Assembly (NCBI GenBank): GCA_041391385.1
Contig: JAWKOD010000004.1
Coordinates: 248,001-312,000, forward strand
Reading direction: 5' to 3'
Origin: CANIGN01 sp041391385
GTDB taxonomy: Bacteria > Bdellovibrionota > UBA2428
Length of the DNA: 64,000 bases
Below the pieces are notes generated by a model. The model was not told the origin of the DNA and ran no database searches. It saw nothing but the letters and a program-made list of their open reading frames with translations. Positions 35,906 to 44,397 of the stretch are shown piece after piece; within the stretch, counting starts at the first letter, position 1; each line of letters begins with the position of its first letter. The position numbers were made by a program, and so were the translations under genes.

Positions 35906-37156
35906 ATGAAAGCGCTTCCGTTTGAGAGTATTTTAAAGGCTGAAGAACGCGTCCGATCCTACATCATTGAGACCCCACTTTTGCAAAGTTTTAAACTGCA
36001 AAAAATTCTAGGCTGGGATGCCCCTGTTTTTTTGAAAGTCGAAACTTTGCAGTTTACTGGATCTTTTAAAGTTCGGGGCGCTGCAAATAAAATTCTTTCT
36101 CTCGTGGAACAAGGCAAAAAGCCAGCGCACGTTGTAGCGTCTTCTGCGGGCAATCACGCACAAGCAGTCGCCTTTATCGCGGAACAGCTCAATATTCCCG
36201 CAACAATCGTTATGCCTGAGGGAGCTCCCTTGGTAAAAGTAAAGTCTACCGAAGAATATGGCGCCAACGTTGTCTTGCATGGCGCTATTTATGATCAAGC
36301 CTACGAGCGCGCTCAGGAATTGCTCGGAACCATTCAAGACTCAGTGTTTATTCATCCTTATGAAGATGCAGAAATTATCGCAGGACAGGGAACTTTGGGA
36401 ATAGAGGTCATGCGTCAGTTATCGCAGTTCAATGTAGATCCAAGTTCTTGCGATTATATTGTGCCTATCGGCGGTGGGGGGCAATTTGGTGGTTTTGGAA
36501 GTGCCGTTAAGTCGCAGCACCCTAAGGCACGTTTCTTTGGAGTGGTTGCCGATGCTGCCCCTTCAATGGCTCATAGTTTCCAAAATAAAAAACTGACTCT
36601 TTCAGATAGTCGTGCTCGCACACTTGCAGAAGGGCTTTCTGTTAAAAAGCCTACTCAGACTATGTTTGAGCTCGTATCATGCTTAGCTCAAGAGGTGGGA
36701 GTAGTTACTGATGAGAATATTTCTCAAGCGATATTTTTGCTTATGGAAAAATTGAAACTTGTTGTTGAGGGGGCCGGGGCTGCTGGCGTAGCAGCGGTTC
36801 TTTGTCATAAAATTCAAGCGTCTAAAGATCGTCCTTTGGTTTTCTCTCTTTGCGGAGGAAATATAGATCTCCCAAAAATTTCAAACATTATCGAACGCGG
36901 TTTGCATCTCGAAAAACGATGGTTACGTCTTCAGTTAAGAATTGAAGATCGACCTGGTGAACTTTCACGTGTAACCCATGTTTTAGGGCAATCTCGAGCA
37001 AGTGTTTTGGAGGTTATTCATGATCGACTCTCTCTTGAAGCGGCCCCGGGCGAGACTCTGTTGAACATACATCTTGAGGCACGAGGTGAGGAGCATGCCC
37101 AGCAAATCGTATTGGCTCTAAAAGAAGCTGGATACCACGTAAAGGTTGTGGATTAG
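35906..37156 (+). CDS. ilvA: Threonine dehydratase with ACT domain
   Basis: A 416-residue fold-type II PLP enzyme. The PLP lysine is in GSFKVRGA (residue ~54), the phosphate loop in SSAGNHAQ, and the glycine-rich loop in IGGGGQFGG. The C-terminal ~80 residues (from LRLQLRIEDRPGELSRV) are one ACT domain, as in the short ilvA/tdcB-type enzymes of this length, not the two ACT-like domains of E. coli IlvA. It deaminates threonine to 2-oxobutanoate, either for isoleucine synthesis or for catabolism. No ilv operon is visible nearby, so the pathway cannot be decided. It starts 15 bp after the third REP-like repeat. Confidence 0.88.
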   Translation: MKALPFESILKAEERVRSYIIETPLLQSFKLQKILGWDAPVFLKVETLQFTGSFKVRGAANKILSLVEQGKKPAHVVASSAGNHAQAVAFIAEQLNIPATIVMPEGAPLVKVKSTEEYGANVVLHGAIYDQAYERAQELLGTIQDSVFIHPYEDAEIIAGQGTLGIEVMRQLSQFNVDPSSCDYIVPIGGGGQFGGFGSAVKSQHPKARFFGVVADAAPSMAHSFQNKKLTLSDSRARTLAEGLSVKKPTQTMFELVSCLAQEVGVVTDENISQAIFLLMEKLKLVVEGAGAAGVAAVLCHKIQASKDRPLVFSLCGGNIDLPKISNIIERGLHLEKRWLRLQLRIEDRPGELSRVTHVLGQSRASVLEVIHDRLSLEAAPGETLLNIHLEARGEEHAQQIVLALKEAGYHVKVVD

Positions 37157-37170
37157 AGGTTTAGTAGATA

Positions 37171-37854
37171 ATGAAAAAGATAGTTTTTTTCTCGCTCCTA
37201 TTAGCTGTATCTCTTTGGATTTTGGTTTATGTGAGTGCTGAATAGGATAAAAAGAAAAGAGAAGAGGAAAAGGTAACTGTTGTTGAGAGTAAAGCCGCTT
37301 CTTCCTTGAGTGACACGGATATTCTTGGCTCATCGAGTAGCTCATCCAGTGCTGATTATAGGCTTCGAGTCTTGAGTGAGCCCGTAGGTGCAGCTGTTTT
37401 TGTCAATAATGAAAAGCTTGGTCAAACTCCTGTTGAGGTTCCCGTGCCAGTTGAGACGCAAAAAATGCGCTTAACCATGGAAGGTTACGAAAGCTACGAG
37501 AGACAGATTCCTGCTGCTAAAGACTCTGAGGGAGATTTGGTATGGAAGATTCAATTAAAGAAAGAAACACCCAAAGAAAAAGTCGAGTTTTATTCTCGCG
37601 AGATTTCTCCTTTTTCGGTTCAAGTAAAGTCAGTTCTTCTTGTTGATTTTTCAGCAAACAAAGAAGATTTTCCAGATATAAATCCTAAATTTTGTCGTGT
37701 GAATATTCAGGGGAACAATTGGGTCAGAGTTTTATTGGGACCTTATTCAACTAAGAAAAAAGCACAGTCCCAGCTCGTGAAGATTAAGAAAAAATATCCA
37801 GATGCTTTCTTGTCGACCAAACAAGATTGTCTATCTGATGGGGAGGTAAAATGA
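37171..37854 (+). CDS. PEGA/SPOR-domain membrane-anchored protein with in-frame TAG
   Basis: ATG 37171 opens a signal-anchor (MKKIVFFSLLLAVSLWILVY). The same frame continues to 37854 except for a TAG at 37243-37245 (codon 25). After it come a Lys/Glu-rich linker, an acidic/Ser stretch, a PEGA domain (LSEPVGAAVFVNNEKLGQTP) and a C-terminal SPOR-like domain (FSVQVKS … WVRVLLGPYSTKKKAQSQL). The lack of any ATG after the TAG makes an independent downstream gene unlikely; the ORF would have to begin at TTG 37306. PEGA domains are surface-associated and SPOR domains bind denuded peptidoglycan, often at division sites. Its stop overlaps the thiolase start (ATGA). Confidence 0.65.
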
Positions 37855-39038
37855 GTTTAGTTATTACGTCATATAAAAGAACACCTTTTGGATCATTTGG
37901 TGGGGGGCTCTCTTCTTTGAGCGCTACTGATTTAGGAGTCATTGCTTCTGAAGCAGCCCTTAAGGAGTCTAATCTTGTTCCTGACTCTGTTGACAGCGTT
38001 TGTTTTGGAAACGTATGTCAGAGTTCAAGTGATGCTATTTATCTTGCACGGCATATCGGTTTGCGAGTGGGACTTCCTGTTGATCGTCCTGCTTTAACTG
38101 TGAATCGTCTTTGTGGCTCAGGCTTTGAGTCTATTGCACAGGCAGGAATGCAAATCCTTTTGGGAAATGAGAAATGTTGCCTTGTAGGAGGTACTGAATC
38201 CATGAGTCAGATTCCCTTTGTTTTACGAAAAGCCCGCTTTGGTTATCGCTTGGGGAATTCAGAAGTAGAGGACTATCTACAGTGTAGCTTAACGGATTCG
38301 TATACCAAGCTGCCAATGGCTATGACCGCTGAAAGAGTAGGCGAAAAGTATAAAATATCTCGTCTTGAAGTTGATGACTATGCGCTTGAGTCACAAACAC
38401 GTTATGCATCGGCAAAAAGTGAGGGGATTTTTAAAAGCGAAATAACTCCCGTGTCTTTGCCTTCAAAAAAAGAAACTCTTCAACTGAGTGATGATGAGCA
38501 TCCTCGACCTAAGAGCACGTTGGAATCATTATCTTCACTGCCTTCTTTGTTTAAAAAAGAAGGCTTAGTAACGGCCGGAAATGCGAGTGGAATATGTGAT
38601 GGAGCTGCTGCACTCGTTGTAGCGGATGAAGATTGGGCGAAGTCGCAAGGATTGCCGATATTAGCCAAGATTCACTCGTGGGCTGCCGTCGGCTGTCTCC
38701 CTGAAGAAATGGGCATGGGACCCGTTGGAGCTATTCTAAAGGCGATATCTAAACTGCCCGAATCTTTAAAAATTAAATCAGTTAAAGACTTTAAGCTTGT
38801 TGAAGTGAACGAGGCTTTTTCGGCACAGTACCTTGCAGTTGAAAAAGAGTTAGGACTTGAACGCAGTCGAACAAATATTCACGGAGGGGCTATTGCCATG
38901 GGGCATCCTTTGGCAGCTTCGGGGACACGTCTTACGGGACACTTGGCTCTTTCGCTTAAAAAAATGGGCGGTGGTGTCGGTGTTGCGAGTGCTTGTATTG
39001 GTGGTGGCCAGGGAATGGCCGTAGTTATTGAAGTTTAA
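37851..39038 (+). CDS. Acetyl-CoA acetyltransferase / thiolase
   Basis: A 395-residue thiolase. The acyl-accepting cysteine is in NRLCGSGFESI (residue ~89), the histidine motif in GGAIAMGHPLAASGTR and the second catalytic cysteine in ASACIGGGQGMA. Length and motifs fit the biosynthetic/acetoacetyl-CoA type (PhaA/AtoB) as well as FadA-like enzymes; the sequence alone does not decide between acetyl-CoA condensation and beta-oxidation. The start overlaps the stop of the PEGA/SPOR gene. gltX follows 50 bp downstream. Confidence 0.9.
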   Translation: MSLVITSYKRTPFGSFGGGLSSLSATDLGVIASEAALKESNLVPDSVDSVCFGNVCQSSSDAIYLARHIGLRVGLPVDRPALTVNRLCGSGFESIAQAGMQILLGNEKCCLVGGTESMSQIPFVLRKARFGYRLGNSEVEDYLQCSLTDSYTKLPMAMTAERVGEKYKISRLEVDDYALESQTRYASAKSEGIFKSEITPVSLPSKKETLQLSDDEHPRPKSTLESLSSLPSLFKKEGLVTAGNASGICDGAAALVVADEDWAKSQGLPILAKIHSWAAVGCLPEEMGMGPVGAILKAISKLPESLKIKSVKDFKLVEVNEAFSAQYLAVEKELGLERSRTNIHGGAIAMGHPLAASGTRLTGHLALSLKKMGGGVGVASACIGGGQGMAVVIEV

Positions 39039-39087
39039 ACTCATTTTTTTAGCGGCCTATCCAGCTCTCTTCTGCTAGTTTTTAGCT

Positions 39088-40462
39088 ATGGTAAAAACAC
39101 GTTTTGCTCCTTCTCCCACGGGTCATTTACATGTGGGAGGAGCACGAACAGCTCTTTTTAGTTATTATTTTGCAAAAAAGCACAAGGGTTCTTTTGTGTT
39201 GCGAATAGAAGATACAGATTTTGAACGCAGTAAAAGAGTATGAAGAAGAAATTTTAAAGTCTCTCAATTGGCTAGGTGTGAACTGGGACGAGGGTCCTTT
39301 TTTTCAAAGTCAGCGCCAAGAGCTTTATAAAAGCATGGCCAAAAAACTTTTAGACTCAGGGAACGCTTATAAATGTTTTTTAACAGCCGAAGAACTAGCA
39401 AATATGCGCCAAGAAGCCCAGGCTAAGGGGCTACAGCCTAAGATTAAAAGTCCTTGGCGTGATCGTAGCCCTGGTCCTGATCAAGAAGGAAAACCTTTTT
39501 CCTTACGCTTTCGTTATCCTGAATCCGGTCAAACAGTTGTTAAGGATGGTATTTTAGGAGATGTTACTTTTGAAAACGCAGAGGGTGACGATCTCATTAT
39601 TCTTCGAAGTGATGGAACACCTACTTATCAGCTAAGCGTAGTTGTAGATGATTTGGATATGAGAATTTCTCACGTCATTCGTGGAGATGATCATCTAAAT
39701 AATACTCCAAAACAACTTTTGATGATTCAAGCCTTGGGGGCCAATCCACCTTCATACGCACACTGTCCTATGATCTTAGGTGCCGATAAAAGTAAATTGA
39801 GTAAGCGTCACGGAGCGGTGAGTGTTCACCTTTACGCTGAAATGGGGTACCTCCCAGAAGCATTAAGGAATGCTTTGATTCGCTTGGGGTGGAGTCATGG
39901 GGATCAAGAAATTTTTACAAATGATGAACTTTGTACGCTTTTTGATTTAGACGGATGCGGAAAATCCCCCTCTGTTTTTGATTTGCAAAAACTGGATTGG
40001 GTGAATGGTGAGTTTATTAAGAAGATGAGTGCAGCGGATTTCTCGGAAGAGCTAAAAAAAGTAAGTGGGGTCGATACTCAATCTATGCTTGATCAGCCTG
40101 GTCCTAAGAAGTTACTCGAAACCGTACAACATTCAGTTTCAAAAGTTAAAGACGCAGGACCGAAACTTGCTTGGTTTTTGAATGATCCGGTCGTTGACCC
40201 CGATTGTCTTGAAAAAGTTCTCAAAGTTACAGATAAAGTTTGGATTCAATCCGTTGTTAAAGAAATTGAGTCTCATGAGTGGAATCCAGAGAAGGTTTTT
40301 GAAATTTTTAAAGGTGTAGCTCAGCAATACTCTATTAAAATGCCTCAAGTAGCGAAGCCTGCTCGTGTTTTGTTAACCGGAACATTGCAGAGTCCAGATA
40401 TGGGTGTTGTGTGTGGAGCCTTGGGCAAGGCTAAGGTAATAGAGCGGCTTTCGAAGTTTTAG
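39088..40462 (+). CDS. gltX: Glutamyl-tRNA synthetase GltX, one frameshift near the N-terminus
   Basis: ATG 39088 opens the class I HIGH-type motif region (FAPSPTGHLHVGGARTALF) up to RIEDTDFERSK; that frame then stops at 39240. The rest continues in the second frame from about 39221 (EYEEEILKSLNWLGVNWDEGPF), with the KMSKS-type motif DKSKLSKRHG and the anticodon-binding helical domain to 40462. One or two bases are lost or gained in the AAAAGAG run 39230-39236. Joined, the length is ~457 residues, normal for bacterial GltX. It charges tRNA-Glu, and possibly tRNA-Gln where an amidotransferase exists. As this enzyme is normally essential, a sequencing error or a second copy elsewhere is likely. 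Confidence 0.88.
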
Positions 40463-40466
40463 TTCG

Positions 40467-40982
40467 TTAGCAGCTAAGTTCTTTAAATTCGCCTGTACTT
40501 CGATCTTTCGTAACATTTCTTGCGTCGAAGATGCGCCCATTCATCGCAACATAAACACCAGGGTCAAGGCTTTGAGCGTAAGCGAGTGCGGCTCCTAAGT
40601 TAAAGAGTCCATCTGAGCTACCAAATTTATAGGGAATCATGGCTCCCGTTAAAATAATTGTCTTAGCTATGCGTGCTTCAGCTAAAAAACGAGCTGTATG
40701 CTCCATGGTGTCTGTACCATGGGTAATAATGATTTGTTCTTCAGAGCAGTTAAGGCAACTTTTTAAAAGGAGCTCTCGATGGGCGTCTGTCATTTCCAAG
40801 CTATCAATCATGCAGGCAACTTCTACGTTAACATTAAGTTTTGAGCGACCGAGCTGAAGCATTTCGGCTATGTGAGTATCTCTGAAGAAGAGTTTACCTG
40901 TAATTTCATCATATTCTTTATCAAAGGTACCGCCACTGACAATAATTCTGAGTTCGTGTTTGGAGAATTTATCTTTGAGCAT
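40467..40982 (-). CDS. Short asparaginase-domain protein
   Basis: A 171-residue protein comparable to the N-terminal domain of L-asparaginases. It carries SGGTFDKEYD (first catalytic Thr) and THGTDTMEHTA (second catalytic Thr-Asp), and ends around MNGRIFDARNVTKDRSTGEF. The C-terminal domain of full-length asparaginases is missing. From memory, similar ~160-residue single-domain proteins exist in many proteobacteria, so this is probably complete rather than truncated. True asparaginase activity is uncertain. It converges on gltX with only four bases between the stops. Confidence 0.75.
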   Translation of the reverse strand: MLKDKFSKHELRIIVSGGTFDKEYDEITGKLFFRDTHIAEMLQLGRSKLNVNVEVACMIDSLEMTDAHRELLLKSCLNCSEEQIIITHGTDTMEHTARFLAEARIAKTIILTGAMIPYKFGSSDGLFNLGAALAYAQSLDPGVYVAMNGRIFDARNVTKDRSTGEFKELSC

Positions 40983-40987
40983 TTCTT

Positions 40988-41890
40988 TTATTCCTCTTCT
41001 TCGGGGGGTAAAGCTTCTCGAAGTCGTTTATGTGTAGCCCATTTTTCAATCTCAAAAGAGTTACTAGAAGGGCCTCTGTGAACTATGAAAAATTTAGAGT
41101 CTAAGGTGATAGCAAAGAAGTAGTTGCACTTAAGTGTTCCGCAAATAAAAAGGGTTCCATCACTTGCCGCTTCGGGGTAGAGGTAAAAACTGTAAAGCGC
41201 TACGCGTTCGGTACGAGTGCCATGCATTCGTGCTCTGTCTACAAGTTGGTTATATTCGCTTTGCTTCTTTCTGAGCTCTAAAATAAAATTGACTGTTAAG
41301 TTGTATTTTTCACGTTGAGTAAGTTCAGGATAAAGTCCAATGTATGCAAAAAGTCTACGAGTGAAATAGGCAGGCTTTATTGTGGGTTCGTCTTCAAACA
41401 AGAGGCTAAGAGCATCGCTCAATAACTTTGAAGGTTTTGGGTTTTCTTTGAGAGCTCCTGGTGGTAGGTGTCCGGGGGCGGGCATAAAAGCAGGAATGAG
41501 GTTTTGTTTAGCAAGTAGAATAAAGGAGAGCGCATGAGGAGGAGAGTATTTTTCTATAAGATAAATGCTTTTTTTATAAAATGCTTGGCTTGCGCCTCTG
41601 TTAATAAGCGCTTTGAATTTTAAATGAGCCTCTCCGCGCTGATTTTGCAAAGAATTTCTAAACTCATCATTTTGCAATAGGTTTTCAAGAGCAATGAGTT
41701 TGGCTTCTTCAAAAGTATTAAGGGATAGGTTTTCGAAGGCTTGATTTAGCTGATCTACTACGGACTTGGTATCTCCTTCGGTTTTGAGTGCGAGGAGACA
41801 GTTTCGGAGGCGAACTGTTATTTTTGCTGCTTGGCTTGGAAAAGCTGCAAATTGGATAAAAAAGAATAAAAACAGACTAGAAAGCTTCAT
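40988..41890 (-). CDS. Exported protein of unknown function
   Basis: A 300-residue protein when started at ATG 41890, where a good signal peptide begins (MKLSSLFLFFFIQFAAFPSQ); the longer frame to 41959 is less likely. The mature part is helical with a few cysteines (NCLLAL, ICGTLKC) and ends in an acidic tail (PPEEEE). A conserved-looking C-terminal block FFAITLDSKFFIVHRGP may be a small globular domain. I do not recognise it. The stop lies six bases before the asparaginase-like gene, so the two are co-transcribed. Confidence 0.6.
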   Translation of the reverse strand: MKLSSLFLFFFIQFAAFPSQAAKITVRLRNCLLALKTEGDTKSVVDQLNQAFENLSLNTFEEAKLIALENLLQNDEFRNSLQNQRGEAHLKFKALINRGASQAFYKKSIYLIEKYSPPHALSFILLAKQNLIPAFMPAPGHLPPGALKENPKPSKLLSDALSLLFEDEPTIKPAYFTRRLFAYIGLYPELTQREKYNLTVNFILELRKKQSEYNQLVDRARMHGTRTERVALYSFYLYPEAASDGTLFICGTLKCNYFFAITLDSKFFIVHRGPSSNSFEIEKWATHKRLREALPPEEEE

Positions 41891-42068
41891 TTGAAAATGA
41901 GCTCCGCATTTTACACTAAATGAGCTTAGAGTGCATTCGAATATGTAATGTGAGCTCAAAGGCCGCCAAAAGCATGGCTGACGCGAGGCGGCTCAGCGCC
42001 AGCGTTCCGTCTCCACTAAGCTGCTGGAATTAGCTGGGATAAGGTAAATTTTATATTGGGGGGACTTC

Positions 42069-42884
42069 ATGGTTTTGCGACTCACCTGTTTGCTATTGGG
42101 AACACTTATTTCATTCCCGTCTTTTACACAAAGTCTTGAAGATTTGGAGAATGAAGTTTTAAGTGGAAAGCCCTCAAGTTCTCAAACTTCTTCTACACCT
42201 TTGATCGAAGAGGATTTGGATAGTTCCCAAATTAAAAGTTCCTCAAGAAGTAATAATGACGAAGACCTCTTTTTTAAAGAAGAAGCTAAATCTAAAGAAG
42301 TAGACGAGAGTGTTTACAAAGACATTGATGAGATGCTCACGGGTCCCAAGTCAATCCCCCTAAAGCATATCTTCGTAGTGAAGCACCAGTATGTTTTTAA
42401 AAAGGTCGTCACGAGATTATTCCCTTCTCTTTAGGTATCCAGCCCTCGGATAGTTTCAGAAAACAAATATCTATGGGATTGAGTTATCTCTATCACATAA
42501 CGGAGAGTATTTCGGTTGAAGCTCTTCATGTAAATTTTTTAACAAACCTCTCTACTGGCTTTGCCGATGATCTCAGTGAGAATACTGGCCTAGAGATTGA
42601 ACGCGTCGAGCCCGTTGTTTCCATTGGCTCTGCACTTCAGTGGGCACCCTTTAGAGGGAAATCCGCAACAGCCACGAATATTTACCACTTTGAAGGCTAT
42701 TTCTTCTTAGGTGGAGGTCTCACGCAATTTGAAGTGGGTTCGTCAGGAATGATGATGGGTGGCTTGGGAGCACGCCTCTTTATGAATAGGCGTTCAACTT
42801 TGAAATTTGAGGTGAGAGATTACTACGACTTTAAAGAAGATGTTGGCAACAGAGTAAATATTGTTATTGGAGCCGAATTCTTTA
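42069..42884 (+). CDS. Outer-membrane beta-barrel protein of the Glt-like cluster, two frameshifts
   Basis: ATG 42069 (GGGGGGA upstream) starts a signal peptide and an acidic Ser-rich linker (to ~90). A barrel of the Myxococcus-type outer-membrane family follows, recognised by VVKHQYVFKK / GRHEIIPFSLG / SDSF / YLYHITESISVEALHV and paired strands such as FEGYFFLGGGLTQF. The frame changes at the AAAAA run 42399-42403 (adding one A restores KKGRHEI) and again at 42881-42884, where one extra T would give the expected final …GAEFF and a TAG stop followed by AGGAG. In Myxococcus, related barrels (GltA/B/H) form the outer-membrane part of the gliding complex. It is the first gene of the TPR/FHA operon. 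Confidence 0.65.
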
Positions 42885-42898
42885 GGAGCACCCAAACT

Positions 42899-44397
42899 AT
42901 GAAAAAGTTAATGCTTGTCTTACCTGTCTTGTGGATATTTTCTTTAGAAGCAAAAACTACTAAGAGAACGAAGAGAACAACTTCAAGAGAGCTGCTGCGA
43001 AACCACGTTCTCACTCGGTTCCTGCGCAAAAATCTTCTGTCTCAGGAGCTCGTATTAAATCCTTAATGGATAGTGGCGATTATGAAGCCGCGCTTAATAT
43101 ACTTGCTGGCGCTACGGATTCGAGTTCGCGAAGTTTAAGAGCGGTTATCTTTGAGAAAATGGGTTATCTTCATGCCTCCTTAGCAGAGCTTGTGGGATCT
43201 TATAGGCAGAGGCCCAATAGAGTTATTGCAAATCGCGCTGGTGGCTTAGCGTTTTTACTCGGAGAAACTCGACTGATTCAAGGATTGCCCAAAGATTCAG
43301 TAGGGGTTCGTTTGGCAATTGCTCAAGAAGAGTTGATGGCGGGAAATATTCAAAAAGCTAAAGCAACTCTTCCGAGCGTGCAAGCAATTAACTCAATGCA
43401 AGCATCTCCCTTTAAGTCTAAAGCGATAGTGCTAGCGAGTGCTATTCATAGCGCGACAGGAAATGTACGTGCTGCACTTGAAGTACTTGGCGGTGATTTT
43501 CCACAAACAGCTGGAGTGGATCTCGCAGAGATTCGTTTGCAACGAGCTTTAGTTCTTTTCGAAGTTAGAAAATATGCAGAGGCCTTAGATGAATTAAACT
43601 ATATTACTCGCGCTTCACCTGCCTGGTATAGAGGACAAATCGTTGGGGCATGGGCTGCTTTTCATGTGGAAGATTATAACCTGGCTCTTGGACAACTTAT
43701 GAACTTAAGAAGTCCTTTTCTTGCGGGTAAGTTCAATCCAGAGAAGCATCTCCTACAGTCAGTTGTTCTTTTTCAGCTTTGTCATTATGAATCAGCCGGC
43801 AGAGCTGTGGCTAAGCTCAGGGAAGATTATGGCAATATGAATGATTCTTTTTCTAAAGTATCTTCTCTTACTCAGAATCCTTCAAAATTCTATGATCAGT
43901 TAAAAGACTATTCTCTAGGAAAAGTAAAGCAGGAGAGCTCTGCTCTCGACAAGATTTGGGATGGCATTTTAGGGCAGCCTTTTATTGCTGATGCTTCGAG
44001 TTCTATTGAGAAACTCAGGTTTGAGCGTAAGAACATTGATGAGAGGTTTAGAAGTCGATCCATGCAAGCAACACGTGGCGCTTTGCTTCGAATTTTCGAT
44101 AAATTAGAAGAAACTTATAAGCTTAAAATAGCTCGATATTCGAGATCGCTTGTTGGTAAGTTAAAGAACGATGTAAAAGAGAGTCTAGAGGGCGCCTTAG
44201 CCGTTGAGCTTGAGGTCAATACTCGAGTGAGAGATCGCTTGATTAAAGCTCAGTTACCTGTTCAAAAAAATATCGACTTTAAAAAGGAAGTTGAAAAAGG
44301 CTTTGAGTTTTGGCCTTTTCAGGGTGAGTTTTGGAGAGACGAAACAGGTGGCTATGCGTTTGCTACGACTGACGTATGTGAAGAGGGAGCTCGGTAA
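42899..44397 (+). CDS. Exported TPR-like protein of the Glt-like cluster, one frameshift
   Basis: ATG 42899 begins a clear signal peptide (MKKLMLVLPVLWIFSLEA) but the frame is wrong after about 42988. The intact ORF resumes in another frame before 43066 with SGARIKSLMDSGDYEAALNI and runs to 44397. A two-base change in the AGAGAG run 42985-42990 explains it. The mature protein (~480 residues) is all helical, with TPR-like pairs (MDSGDYEAALNILAG, VLGGDFPQTAG, ALDELNYITRASPAWYRGQ). Comparable periplasmic TPR proteins (GltE/AglT class) connect inner- and outer-membrane parts of the gliding machine; this is by analogy. Its TAA overlaps the ATG of the next gene (TAATG). Confidence 0.65.

Noticed and set aside
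40467..40982. Asparaginase gene judged as truncated
   Set aside because: Although it lacks the C-terminal domain of full-length asparaginases, single-domain proteins of this length are known, and the stop lies in a natural position beside gltX.
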